A stretch of DNA of 64,000 bases from the IMG/VR virus record IMGVR_UViG_3300035698_021037, positions 1 to 64,000 of that record; one strand, given 5' to 3'. Positions 17,233 through 25,511 of the stretch are shown here, one piece after another (within the stretch, counting starts at the first letter, position 1; each line of letters opens with the position of its first letter). The notes under the pieces were generated by a model. The model saw only the letters and a list, made by a program, of their open reading frames with translations. It was not told the origin of the DNA and made no database searches. Source of the stretch: a virus. Position numbers and translations under genes: made by a program.

Positions 17233-19023
17233 ATGTCCTCCTTACTTGACCAGACTCGCGCCGCCGTAGGGGCGTGGGTCAGTGGCGCAAAAGATTTTAA
17301 GCCTTCAGTCGAAGACGTGATGGATGCGTTTGTTGAACAACAAAAGGTTAAACCAACCAGAACTCTTGTTCCTATTTTACCACTTCTAACGTTGAAGGGT
17401 GAGCCCTATAATCTGATTGATCATTTCCCAATGGAACCGTTGTTCAGCCTAGATGTCCCGCAGCAGCTGTTGTTAAAATGCGGCCGGCAGATATCCAAGT
17501 CTACAAGTCTAGCAGCTCAAAACGTACTTCAATCGTTGACCTTACCTTACTTTCAAACATTGTTCATAGCTCCACGCTACGAACAGATTCGTAAGTTCTC
17601 CAGTAACTATATGCGACCCTTCATAGAATATTCTCCAATCTCGCACTTGATCACAGATAGCAAGTGTGAAAACTCCGTGTTACAAAAGACTCTACGAAAT
17701 GGGTCGAGAATGTTCTTTACGTTCGCACTCCTCGACGTCGACCGAGCTCGTGGTATCTCAGGCGATAAGGCTGTGTACGACGAGGTACAAGACCTTGATT
17801 ACGATTTCATTCCTATCCTCCGTTCTTGTTTAGACGCGTCAGAGTGGTCGTTACAACAATACAGTGGGACTCCTAAAACACTCGACAATACGATTCAAGC
17901 GCTATGGGAAGATACTTCCCAAGCGGAATGGGCGATCAAGTGTGAAGCATGTAACTTCATCAACATTCCCGCCGCAGATCATCATATCATTAAGATGATC
18001 GGCAAGAATGGGATAGTTTGTTCAAAATGTGGTAGGCCTATTAACCCCCGGTATGGTAAGTGGTGGCATCGATATCCAGATCGTCGTTGGCAATTTGCTG
18101 GTTATCACATTCCTCAGATTATTATGCCTATGCATTATGCTGTAGAGGGCAAGTGGCAAAAGATCATAGCTGCTATGAATGGATTTCAGACAACTCAATC
18201 TGCGTTTATGAATGAGATCCTGGGGGAAAGTAGTGACGTAGGTGTCAAGCTGATTACTCTCACAGATCTTCAGAGAGCCGCCTGTTTACCCTGGAATAAC
18301 GAGCGCAATGAGGCATTAAAACACGTAGGCGATTATGTTCTACGCGTCATGGGAGTGGACTGGGGAGGTGGAGGCGCCAACGAGATATCTTTCACTACGC
18401 TCTGTATTCTGGGGCTTAGGCCTGACGGAAAGATTGATTGTATCTACTCGGAACGGCTATATGCTACCCTGACTCATGACGAAGAAGCCTACAAGATACT
18501 CATGGACTTTAAGGCTTTTCAGTGCCAGTACATTGCACATGATTACGGTGGGTCTGGATCAGTTAAAGAGGCGTTGCTCATCCATTCTGGAATTCCTATA
18601 GACCGTATTATTCCTCTTCTCTACGTTCGCGCCACAACGAAAAACATACTGACGCATAACCCCCCATCCAACAACTCTTCCCGACACTTTTGGAGTCTAG
18701 ATAAGACACGATCCCTGGTGTTACTAACCTCGATGATCAAAACGGTGGGTATTCGCTTTCCAAAGTACGACTCTGTGAAAGACCTCGTCAGCGATTTTCT
18801 GGCGCTAATTGAGGACAAGCACGAAATGGCTAGCGGTGCGGACGTCTTTCTTATCACGAGGAATCCAAAGATGAAGGATGATCTTTGTCATTCGATTAAC
18901 TTCGCTGCAATTACCATCTGGCATTACACCCAGAAGTGGCCTGACCTGGCTAAGCAATTTGACATGAAGCTTACGAAGGAACAGCGAGAGTTTCTTGCAC
19001 CGAAGAAGCCTTCGTTTACGTGA
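17233..19023 (+). CDS. terL: Terminase large subunit with an inserted zinc ribbon
   Basis: 596 residues. The ATPase domain has a divergent Walker A KCGRQISKST near residue 82 and Walker B KAVYDEVQDL near 179, followed by SGTP (motif III). Between ATPase and nuclease sits CEACNF...CSKCG (residues about 236-267), a four-cysteine zinc ribbon. The nuclease domain shows VDWGGGG near 374, HDYGGSG near 437 and DDLCHSINFA near 550, the three acidic positions of an RNase H-like terminase nuclease. It cuts and pumps DNA into the prohead. GGAG precedes ATG by eight bases. The gene is on the strand opposite to almost all others and far from the structural cassette; no small terminase subunit is recognised. 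Confidence 0.92.
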   Translation: MSSLLDQTRAAVGAWVSGAKDFKPSVEDVMDAFVEQQKVKPTRTLVPILPLLTLKGEPYNLIDHFPMEPLFSLDVPQQLLLKCGRQISKSTSLAAQNVLQSLTLPYFQTLFIAPRYEQIRKFSSNYMRPFIEYSPISHLITDSKCENSVLQKTLRNGSRMFFTFALLDVDRARGISGDKAVYDEVQDLDYDFIPILRSCLDASEWSLQQYSGTPKTLDNTIQALWEDTSQAEWAIKCEACNFINIPAADHHIIKMIGKNGIVCSKCGRPINPRYGKWWHRYPDRRWQFAGYHIPQIIMPMHYAVEGKWQKIIAAMNGFQTTQSAFMNEILGESSDVGVKLITLTDLQRAACLPWNNERNEALKHVGDYVLRVMGVDWGGGGANEISFTTLCILGLRPDGKIDCIYSERLYATLTHDEEAYKILMDFKAFQCQYIAHDYGGSGSVKEALLIHSGIPIDRIIPLLYVRATTKNILTHNPPSNNSSRHFWSLDKTRSLVLLTSMIKTVGIRFPKYDSVKDLVSDFLALIEDKHEMASGADVFLITRNPKMKDDLCHSINFAAITIWHYTQKWPDLAKQFDMKLTKEQREFLAPKKPSFT

Positions 19024-19064
19024 TAGGTGGAAATTCTTTAGGTATTGTACTGGTGGGTTTAGAA

Positions 19065-21809
19065 TTATATCGTTACGTTTTTCCACGCGCTTGAAACCCG
19101 CTCAAAGAACGATCGTTTAATAACCCAGCCGGATCCGTTATCCGCATCTTCGATATCCTCTACCAGCGCCTTTGATTTAATAAGCGATTGCGCGACATCG
19201 GAAAAGCTTGGATGCGGCAGCCCCAGTTTTTGAAGAGTGTGTAACAATTTTTTGCGTGAGATGTAAAGCAACTGATGCTCAGTATCGACCAAGATCGTTG
19301 CATTACGTAATTCGGGCAAACTCCCATGCTTATACGCGTTATAAAATGCTTTATTGATTTTCTTGATCTCATTACGCCGGTACAGCTCGCAAAGAAGCAA
19401 CATCATACGTTCACCAACGGAGTACATTTCTGGTGCGATTGAAAGATACTTCATTATCGTTTCCGCTTCTTCGAAAACCTCACGGAAAGCAACCCCTTTG
19501 AACTCATGCTCCAGCCACTTTCGCATACTGTGTAGCACATCAAAGGGGAAGATACCCCCCATCTCAATCTTGTAATCCCGTTCCTGCAGCCACCCGATAT
19601 ATCGAAGCATCGCCGGCATGTTCAAAATATTACCCGCTTGCTGTGTTATTCCAGGTGAATGGATGAATAGCCAGGTTCCACACGCGGATACCGCGTACTG
19701 TTCCAGTATTCCCAATTTGGCGATGATGGGTCGTGTAACGCTGTTGGCCCACAGGCTAAGTCCCTTACCTCCCAAGACATCTTTATCGAAGTAACAAGGG
19801 ATGTCATGCGCCGACGCCTTTTCAATAAGAGAGTCGTGTATCGCAGCTTTTGATCTACTCGTCAGCACGTTTTGACCGAGCTTTACCAAATTCATGGAAT
19901 CAACAATCTTGTTGCCAATATAGACACCCGTATCGTTTTCTGTGCCCACCAGCCCTATTGGAATAAAAGGCGTATCAAAAACAGGAGCCAGCATGTTTGA
20001 TAAGATAGTGGCCGAGGTGGCTAAGAATGTTGAAGAAGCCTTCGCATTTGAAATCCACGAATTCACAACATTGGAGTTCAGCGTCAACTGTGGCAGATAA
20101 ATGTTTCGAAATGGGAGATCTTTCTCAGGCTGTATGAGAAACACAGATCGGCCTTGAATGATTTTTCCATGCTGATAGGAGAAAGACGGGAATGTAAACG
20201 ATCCGTCCTTTTGCCATCCTATTCGGCCATCGGAGGACTCACTCGTAGGTGTATGAAATCTCTGTGCAATATTCATGAGTTTCTTTTCCCAGCCTCTCAA
20301 GATGAACGGCTTCGGCCGACCTTTATCCATCATGAATCTAGTAAGCCAGCGGCCAGGATCCTTCTCGAAATCATCGTGTTCAGCTGTAAAGGTAAGATCA
20401 GGTTTGCCTTGAGACTGAATTATCCCTACAACATAGTGTTTACCGGTTGGACGATGATGCACGGTTTTTCTGATTTCCATATGAAAATCAGTAACCTGAT
20501 ATGACTTCTTTCCTCGACGTGTAATGTACCATCCTGAGGGCTCGGCGCGTACTTCCATCGTAGACCAGCTTGTTCGTTTCACTTCGTCAACATGCCCAAG
20601 ACGAAGTTTCATTTCTCGCAGGTCGTGTCGCGCACAGTCATAGAGGATTTTTTCTGTCTCTCCCGCTGTAAGATTCATTTGCGTGAGAACAGTAGGGCAG
20701 TCATTTTCAGGGATGCTGAGGAACCACGATTTGAACACGCGTTCCCACGGGGATGAATAACGATTCATCTTGTTCAAGATATCCATGGGCGCCATCTGAC
20801 CGAGCATCTCTTCCATTGTCCTGGTTGTTGGTCTCGGCTTCATAGAGATGCATGAGTTTGCAACCATACGCGCCTGAATGAAAGTATCTACAGTAGGCTT
20901 AGGCTCCCATAAAATAACCTTCTGCGCACGTATGGACGACCAGGATCCTTCTGCCGTCAACCGATTATAAATAACCAAAGGAAGAGGTTTTGCCAGCGCA
21001 TGGAAATGTTTTCTTTGCAGTTTTAGCCCAAGCCAAGGATCGTTGATCGCATAAACTACCCGCTCCTGATCACCAAGATCGTTGATCCAGGCGAGACCAG
21101 AGTCTACAGCTTCGGGATCATATCCATCGATAATGTATCGAATCTCGTGGTGTTTGGAGGCGAAGATGAAGGATCGTATTCTGCCGGGTAGATCATAATA
21201 TGGAATGACCAGCGCATGCCGCATTCCTTTTGGAGATAGGCTTGCATTGGGGATATGATTCAGAATACCTTCTTGAGACAGCATTCCAATATAGTTATCC
21301 ATCCTACCTTTCCAGGCCCTCGTACTGGTTCCGCTCCATAGCCCCTTGTCCATCAATAGTTCTACCCACTCAGGCTGAACTCCTTTATCATATTCATGCC
21401 TGGAGTTTTCCCACAGCGCAATAGGACGTACCCTATTGATCTCATGCATACGCTGGTAGTAAGATATAGTATCGGGATCAAGAACAGAGCCTGGAAGCGA
21501 AACAAGGCCCTCGGATTGCAGAATCCCCATAAGTCTTACAAGGCCTTTTGTTTCGCGAAGACGCTGGAAGAACCCAACGCCGTCAGAAGCGTAGCCACAA
21601 GATCGACAATAGACCCAAGGACCCTGGTCAGACAATGAATCTTCTTGTGGATCTAGGAAAACTCTAAGTGACTTACCACTGTCATTACAAAACGGACAGA
21701 CTGCAGGATGTGGAAAACCCGCTACGGTAGTCTTGACCCGTTCATTAAGCGCCTGTAAGATGGACTTAGCTGGTATAAGAGCATTTAGGTTTTGAATTGA
21801 GGACGGCAT
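19065..21809 (-). CDS. Large zinc-ribbon protein, primase/DUF927 helicase-like (tentative)
   Basis: 914 residues. The N-terminus has CPFC near residue 38 and CRSC near 69, like the zinc finger of a primase. A middle region (IRYIIDGYDPEAV..., VVYAINDPWLG, VILWEPKPTVDTF) has TOPRIM-like strand-acid patterns. The second half contains GRIGWQKDGSFTFPSF, like the start of a DUF927-type helicase domain, but the position expected to hold a P-loop reads VGTENDTGVYIGNKI, without GKS/T, so ATP binding is doubtful. It may be a second primase or an inactive primase-helicase relative. It is convergent with the terminase and its ATG is one base away from the divergent gene's ATG. Confidence 0.7.
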   Translation of the reverse strand: MPSSIQNLNALIPAKSILQALNERVKTTVAGFPHPAVCPFCNDSGKSLRVFLDPQEDSLSDQGPWVYCRSCGYASDGVGFFQRLRETKGLVRLMGILQSEGLVSLPGSVLDPDTISYYQRMHEINRVRPIALWENSRHEYDKGVQPEWVELLMDKGLWSGTSTRAWKGRMDNYIGMLSQEGILNHIPNASLSPKGMRHALVIPYYDLPGRIRSFIFASKHHEIRYIIDGYDPEAVDSGLAWINDLGDQERVVYAINDPWLGLKLQRKHFHALAKPLPLVIYNRLTAEGSWSSIRAQKVILWEPKPTVDTFIQARMVANSCISMKPRPTTRTMEEMLGQMAPMDILNKMNRYSSPWERVFKSWFLSIPENDCPTVLTQMNLTAGETEKILYDCARHDLREMKLRLGHVDEVKRTSWSTMEVRAEPSGWYITRRGKKSYQVTDFHMEIRKTVHHRPTGKHYVVGIIQSQGKPDLTFTAEHDDFEKDPGRWLTRFMMDKGRPKPFILRGWEKKLMNIAQRFHTPTSESSDGRIGWQKDGSFTFPSFSYQHGKIIQGRSVFLIQPEKDLPFRNIYLPQLTLNSNVVNSWISNAKASSTFLATSATILSNMLAPVFDTPFIPIGLVGTENDTGVYIGNKIVDSMNLVKLGQNVLTSRSKAAIHDSLIEKASAHDIPCYFDKDVLGGKGLSLWANSVTRPIIAKLGILEQYAVSACGTWLFIHSPGITQQAGNILNMPAMLRYIGWLQERDYKIEMGGIFPFDVLHSMRKWLEHEFKGVAFREVFEEAETIMKYLSIAPEMYSVGERMMLLLCELYRRNEIKKINKAFYNAYKHGSLPELRNATILVDTEHQLLYISRKKLLHTLQKLGLPHPSFSDVAQSLIKSKALVEDIEDADNGSGWVIKRSFFERVSSAWKNVTI

Positions 21810-21810
21810 T

Positions 21811-22917
21811 ATGACTCCAATTACCGATCAGTATGATGATGTTAACAGGCAACGGCTTCATCTACTTCTCAAGGTACACGAAGTTCCTCCTTTCGTCAAG
21901 CAATCAGCTGATAAAGCGCTTGATACTCTTGAGGATGTCGCCCAGACAGTTTTTGCCTATCCTGTGCGACGCAAGTTTCCTTGTCACACAAAAGTAGCTA
22001 CGTGGCTATCGACCGCATTCTTCCTTGATGAGAAACACAAACTGCCGGAGGACGAGGCCAGGTATGTTCGAGATCAGATTGAGAAAGCGGCCAACTATCA
22101 CGGAATCGCTATGGAATTTCATGAACTTTGCGCTGATTTCGAAAAACGCTCAACCCCCTGGGATATCCCCGACGAACAGTTTGGTCTAGTTTATGAAATC
22201 GACGGTATTGGTAAGCGCCGTTTATTTCCAGCGCACACTAAAGAAGCTTGCCTGAAGTCCATGGAAATGCTTTATACGCAAGCTGATAAGTTTCCTCTTA
22301 TTGCTCGAAGACATGCTGCTCGTAACCTGATCAAATGTTCCACAGCCTTGAACATCACTGCGAACACCTCCGATATCTCTGAATGGATTGAGAAAGCGGC
22401 CGGCTACGGGATGTCATCGCCTAAGGAAGTTGGTGAGGGTTTTGCACAACGCGTTTATATGCTTGGAGAGAGACACAATGATATCAGAGAGAAGCTGGCG
22501 GAGATGGCGGTCGAAATAGGCGCTGCGGACAAGCTCAGTCATGCGCAGCTTGAGAAGGCGGCGTTCATTCTCGACGCGGTTGACCGCGACACGGGCATCT
22601 TCAGTCAATATCCCAATGGGCTGGACATGCCGGAAGAAGTTTGTTTCAACACTACAGAAAAACAGGCTGAAGATTCTCTCTTTGAGAACATTCAGCTGAC
22701 CAACGGCCATTATGTATCTCGTTCCTCGCTTCATGGCCTCCCCCTGGAAAAGATCTCTAAGGCGTTTGGAGACGACTTCCTAAACTCGGTTTTGGCTACC
22801 GATGGAATGACGGTTGACTTTGAAAAGTTTGCTGAAATTCTTCCTACGCTACCAAGAGGTGACGCAGATCTCATTGAAAAACTTATGGATAGCGCAAACG
22901 TTAAAGCTTTAGGATAA
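21811..22917 (+). CDS. Hypothetical protein, possibly virion-associated
   Basis: 368 residues, mainly helical and acidic. Near residues 45-70 it has YPVRRKFPCHTKVATWLSTAFF and then EARYVRDQIEKAANYHGI, a pattern like short YP-x(3)-K-x-P segments seen in phage capsid-related or DUF6582-type proteins; that likeness is weak. No enzyme motif is seen. GAGG lies upstream of ATG but inside the opposite gene. A strong hairpin separates it from the next plus-strand gene. Function unknown; membership of the terminase-side plus-strand group hints at a head or packaging role. Confidence 0.7.
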   Translation: MTPITDQYDDVNRQRLHLLLKVHEVPPFVKQSADKALDTLEDVAQTVFAYPVRRKFPCHTKVATWLSTAFFLDEKHKLPEDEARYVRDQIEKAANYHGIAMEFHELCADFEKRSTPWDIPDEQFGLVYEIDGIGKRRLFPAHTKEACLKSMEMLYTQADKFPLIARRHAARNLIKCSTALNITANTSDISEWIEKAAGYGMSSPKEVGEGFAQRVYMLGERHNDIREKLAEMAVEIGAADKLSHAQLEKAAFILDAVDRDTGIFSQYPNGLDMPEEVCFNTTEKQAEDSLFENIQLTNGHYVSRSSLHGLPLEKISKAFGDDFLNSVLATDGMTVDFEKFAEILPTLPRGDADLIEKLMDSANVKALG

Positions 22918-22928
22918 ATTCAAAGAGA

Positions 22929-22973
22929 ATCCGCGCGACGGTAACTTGGCTCTGTGAAAACCGCCGCGCGGAT
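22929..22973. terminator. GC-rich hairpin between two plus-strand genes
   Basis: Arms 22929-22941 and 22961-22973 pair at 12 of 13 positions around a 19-base loop, with the core CCGCGCG/CGCGCGG. The odd position is A-C in plus RNA and G-U in minus RNA. There is no T run after it on the plus strand but a TTCTCTTTGAATTT stretch follows on the minus strand, so it could stop antisense transcripts or protect the upstream plus mRNA. Confidence 0.45.
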
Positions 22974-22991
22974 ATAAATGACGAGAATTGA

Positions 22992-23699
22992 ATGTCAACA
23001 GCCTTAGCCAAATCCCAATTCAAAGCCGCTCTTGAAAATCCAGATATGACAGCAACTGTTCTTATGGCTATCTTGCTGGATCGTTATGGTACCGAATTTC
23101 TAGAGTGGGAACCTGATACGCTGCGAATCCAGATTGCCGATGATTACGGGGCGAACCCGCCAGAAAACAACTGGGACAAGATTTGGGCCTGCGTGATGCT
23201 GTTGACTACGGATCTCTTTTATAACTCCCTAGAGGCCTTCAACTCGGTTTGCAACGCGCTTTCCGGGGAAGGGGCGCACTTTGACAAGTGGGAGCTCGCG
23301 GAGCCTGAAGAGATCATGTGGGGTGTTGCTGAGACTACATTGCTAGAGCCGCCTGAAAAAGGAAAGAAAAATCACGACTTCTCGCATGAGATCAGACAGT
23401 TTGTTGGTCTTGCGCTAGCTGAGTTTGGTATCTGGAGAACTCCGAAGCTCCTGCTTGGCATCGTCGAAAAACCCAATCTTACAGAAGACGCAACGAGCAT
23501 CAACTTCTCAGACGATCCGGCTATGCACGCGTCGTTCTTCAATAATCAGACGGCTATTCTGGCTGATCTTGAGGCGGGCGTCCATGAGCGTCTTGGAATG
23601 ATGTACGATCAGCTTCAGCTTCTTCCCTTTGAGACTGCTTCCTCTGAAGCTTTGCAATCTTTCCAACTGCCCGGAACACAGCAACTGGCAGCGCAATAG
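22992..23699 (+). CDS. Hypothetical protein
   Basis: 235 residues, acidic, helical, with several Trp-rich motifs (FLEWEPDTLRIQIADDYG, NNWDKIWACVMLLTTDLFYNSL). It has no enzyme signature or membrane segment. It follows the 368-residue gene after a 74-base gap containing a strong hairpin. Its last 146 bases are antisense to the end of the minus-strand gene at 23554-24111, so the two transcripts meet tail to tail. Some structural or packaging role is plausible; the protein itself gives no proof. Confidence 0.7.
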   Translation: MSTALAKSQFKAALENPDMTATVLMAILLDRYGTEFLEWEPDTLRIQIADDYGANPPENNWDKIWACVMLLTTDLFYNSLEAFNSVCNALSGEGAHFDKWELAEPEEIMWGVAETTLLEPPEKGKKNHDFSHEIRQFVGLALAEFGIWRTPKLLLGIVEKPNLTEDATSINFSDDPAMHASFFNNQTAILADLEAGVHERLGMMYDQLQLLPFETASSEALQSFQLPGTQQLAAQ

Positions 23700-24111
23700 C
23701 GACAGAAGTCAGGGGAGTATCTTCCGGATAACCGGACTCACAATCAACGAAATTCCACATGTCCCCGTCTAAAGTCACCCATCTATAATCGATAATCTGC
23801 AATGTCGATACCGATACAGGTATAGGTTTTCCTCTTCCAATTTCTTTACCAATCAGAAACAGCTTATCTCGAAAATGCTTGATGAGCGCGTGTACGTCGG
23901 ACTGTGTAAATCCGACATTGATTAACAGGCGATAGAGAGACGCTATAAGGATTTCTGTCGCATTCAACGAAAGCTCTTCATATCCCGGCTTGAATATGTC
24001 GTGATCATGGTCGTAGACAATGGATAACCCTTGTCGTACATCATGCAGAGAAAAGCCTCCAGCAGTGATGAAGTCTTTAACTTTCTCTGAAATCATTACG
24101 CCGCCTGTCAT
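23554..24111 (-). CDS. Hypothetical protein, 3' end antisense to the plus-strand neighbour
   Basis: 185 residues. The first 130 look like a compact alpha/beta domain (SLHDVRQGLSIVYDHDHD; HFRDKLFLIGKEIGRG). A hydrophobic segment VAIALPVAVFRAVG near 140 leads to a charged, Gln-rich tail encoded in the region that overlaps the plus-strand gene. A second in-frame ATG (MISEKV, five codons in) could also be the start. It is coupled to the 92-residue gene upstream by a four-base overlap. No family is recognised. Confidence 0.6.
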   Translation of the reverse strand: MTGGVMISEKVKDFITAGGFSLHDVRQGLSIVYDHDHDIFKPGYEELSLNATEILIASLYRLLINVGFTQSDVHALIKHFRDKLFLIGKEIGRGKPIPVSVSTLQIIDYRWVTLDGDMWNFVDCESGYPEDTPLTSVAIALPVAVFRAVGKIAKLQRKQSQREEAEADRTSFQDAHGRPPQDQPE

Positions 24112-24386
24112 ATTCGACCTCGATGCAATGTGTATTCTTTCCTGAACATCAGCTCTTCCGCAGGGATCGACGCTCCCGGAGACGCCGCGACGCCCTCTTT
24201 GTTACATGGGTAGTGATCTCCACCCTCAAGCCCAGCCATGTCCATGCCGTGACTTAAGCGTTCTTTCCATACGAGAGCCCGCGCTTGCGCCGAGGTTACT
24301 TCGTCCAAACGTGGACCCTCAACGGTAACGATAAGATCGCTGTGCTCAAATCGCGTAGCTACAATTTTCAAGTCTTCCAGCGCCAT
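24108..24386 (-). CDS. Small hypothetical protein
   Basis: About 92 residues from ATG 24386, which has AGGAG six bases upstream; a TTG two codons earlier is possible but lacks support. It contains a short beta-rich start (LKIVATRFEHSDLIVTVEGP) and a charged helix (SAQARALVWKERL). It is unknown. Its translation follows about 260 bases of strongly structured minus-strand leader, so its expression may be controlled by RNA folding. Confidence 0.65.
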   Translation of the reverse strand: MALEDLKIVATRFEHSDLIVTVEGPRLDEVTSAQARALVWKERLSHGMDMAGLEGGDHYPCNKEGVAASPGASIPAEELMFRKEYTLHRGRI

Positions 24387-24421
24387 CGTCAACTCCTTTA
24401 GTAACTCTGCTTGTAACTATG

Positions 24422-24639
24422 TACACGCGCATACGTGTAGCGAATAGCTAAGAATGAGTCTAAAATCTGGACCCTCTTCACAGAGGGCCCAGTACCGTTC
24501 AGCACTAACCCTCAGACCTACGAACAACCTCGTAGGCCGTCTACCATAAGGTAGATTATAATTATCCAACAAAGGATACTTATAACTTTGAATATCCTAT
24601 ACAAACTCATTTGCATCTCTCAATAAGTGGAGAAATGCA
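24422..24639 (-). ncRNA. Chain of seven stem-loops in minus-strand RNA
   Basis: In minus-strand order the stems are 24612-24639 (10 pairs), 24563-24578 (5), 24540-24555 (6), 24515-24538 (9), 24491-24506 (5), 24469-24490 (9, closed by a GUGA tetraloop of GNRA type) and 24422-24439 (6). Four of the stems contain a pair that is G-U in minus RNA but A-C in plus RNA, so the structure belongs to the minus strand. It fills the 311-base gap between the genes at 24698 and 24386. It could be a structured leader, an attenuator or a free small RNA; no known RNA class is recognised. Confidence 0.6.
24518..24616 (-). CDS. Possible 30-32-residue hydrophobic peptide in the structured leader
   Basis: From ATG 24616 (or the second ATG 24610, with GAGAG about six bases upstream) a frame of 30-32 codons encodes a basic start, a hydrophobic core (VISILCWIIIIYLMV) and a short polar end, stopping at TAG 24518. 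It looks like a single-span membrane peptide. The 3' arm of the first stem-loop contains both the GAGAG and the first start codon, so folding could hide them. It may be a leader peptide that couples to the downstream stem-loops, or chance. Confidence 0.3.
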   Translation of the reverse strand: MQMSLYRIFKVISILCWIIIIYLMVDGLRGCS

Positions 24640-24653
24640 CAGCTGCGGACTCC

Positions 24654-24683
24654 AATATATAGTAACGCGAGAGGAAACGTAAA
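24654..24683 (-). promoter_or_regulatory. Candidate promoter of the structured RNA
   Basis: On the minus strand TTTACG (24683-24678) and TATATT (24659-24654) are separated by 18 bases. The -10 matches five of six positions and the -35 four of six. Transcription would begin near 24647, just before the first stem-loop, which fits a dedicated start for the structured RNA and the small genes after it. Confidence 0.35.
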
Positions 24684-24697
24684 TAAAGAAATGAGAG

Positions 24698-24979
24698 TTA
24701 CAGCGTCTGTTTCTTTACTAGGCCTCGACTAAGCTGAACAACCTCAAATTCCTTTACCCCGAGAATCTCCTTGAGACGATTGCGACGGTCGTTCGGCATT
24801 GATTGTATAGCCTGCTTTGTCTGTTGTAAGATCCTCTCTCGTTGCTTCCCTCGTTTACACTTACAAGGTTTTGGACGTTTCAAATCTCGCCATAGAGATG
24901 TAAAGGTTGGAAATTCCTTACGAACGCGTGGGTTATCCAAGATACCCGCTAGAACCTGCGCCGATAGAAAAAGAGCCAT
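24698..24979 (-). CDS. Small basic hypothetical protein
   Basis: 93 residues, strongly basic, with KPCKCKRGKQRERIL in the middle and a C-terminal helix-rich part (MPNDRRNRLKEILGV). Only two cysteines are present, so a full zinc site would need a dimer. A nucleic-acid-binding role is suggested by charge only. GGAG precedes ATG 24979. It is the second gene after the extended -10 promoter at 25570 and is followed by the structured RNA region. Confidence 0.6.
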   Translation of the reverse strand: MALFLSAQVLAGILDNPRVRKEFPTFTSLWRDLKRPKPCKCKRGKQRERILQQTKQAIQSMPNDRRNRLKEILGVKEFEVVQLSRGLVKKQTL

Positions 24980-24992
24980 TTATCATAATCTC

Positions 24993-25511
24993 CTATGAGG
25001 AGGAGGAGGAGGAAGAAGATTCTACGTATGCGCTACTTGAGGAGGAGGAGGAGGAGTAGGAGGAATAACTTGACGAGGAGCTAGAACTTCCAAAGAAAAC
25101 CTCTTCCTGTAACTCCAGGTCATCCATACGATCGAGACCCGTAACCAACGCGGCTACCTCTTCCTGAATATACTCCCATACTTCGTTAGCGTCTTCCAAA
25201 TTACGAAGAACAAGATCAGCGGAAGATAAGCGGAAAAACGGTCGGCCTGTTTCATTCGGCGCATTTTCCGGATACTCCTCCATATCGGCCGGAGACGCTA
25301 CATTTGTAAATTCATCCCTAGGTTCTGTTTCTCCAGCTCCGGCAGAGAAGCGACGAAAAACAAATATTGAAGAACTCATCCAATAAGCAGATGTAACCGT
25401 CACAACCATGCGATAGCCTTGAAGAGCATTCCTATCGTAGCGTACAGGTACGCTTCTACTCAAACGTATAGATCTGTACGGCCACGCGGAAGATGAAGAA
25501 GACGAAGCCAT
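24993..25511 (-). CDS. Serine-tract protein, probable virion component
   Basis: 172 residues. It begins with MASSSSSS and ends with two serine runs (SSSSSSSYSSYSSSSSSSS and a final eight serines) of mainly TCC/TCT codons, visible as GGA/GAA repeats on the plus strand. The middle (about 10-135) is an ordinary globular region with RLSRSVPVRYDRNALQGYR and a strongly acidic stretch. The same serine style is found in the appendage and sheath proteins of the tail cassette, so this is likely a virion or appendage protein placed apart from them. GGAAAGGAA precedes the ATG. Confidence 0.65.
   Translation of the reverse strand: MASSSSSSAWPYRSIRLSRSVPVRYDRNALQGYRMVVTVTSAYWMSSSIFVFRRFSAGAGETEPRDEFTNVASPADMEEYPENAPNETGRPFFRLSSADLVLRNLEDANEVWEYIQEEVAALVTGLDRMDDLELQEEVFFGSSSSSSSYSSYSSSSSSSSAYVESSSSSSSS

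Noticed and set aside
19024-19064. Terminator between terminase and the convergent large gene
   Set aside because: The 41 bases contain no convincing hairpin with a T run.
24440-24540. tRNA-like arms in the structured gap
   Set aside because: No acceptor stem, T-arm consensus or anticodon loop can be fitted; the hairpins are consecutive and do not form a cloverleaf.
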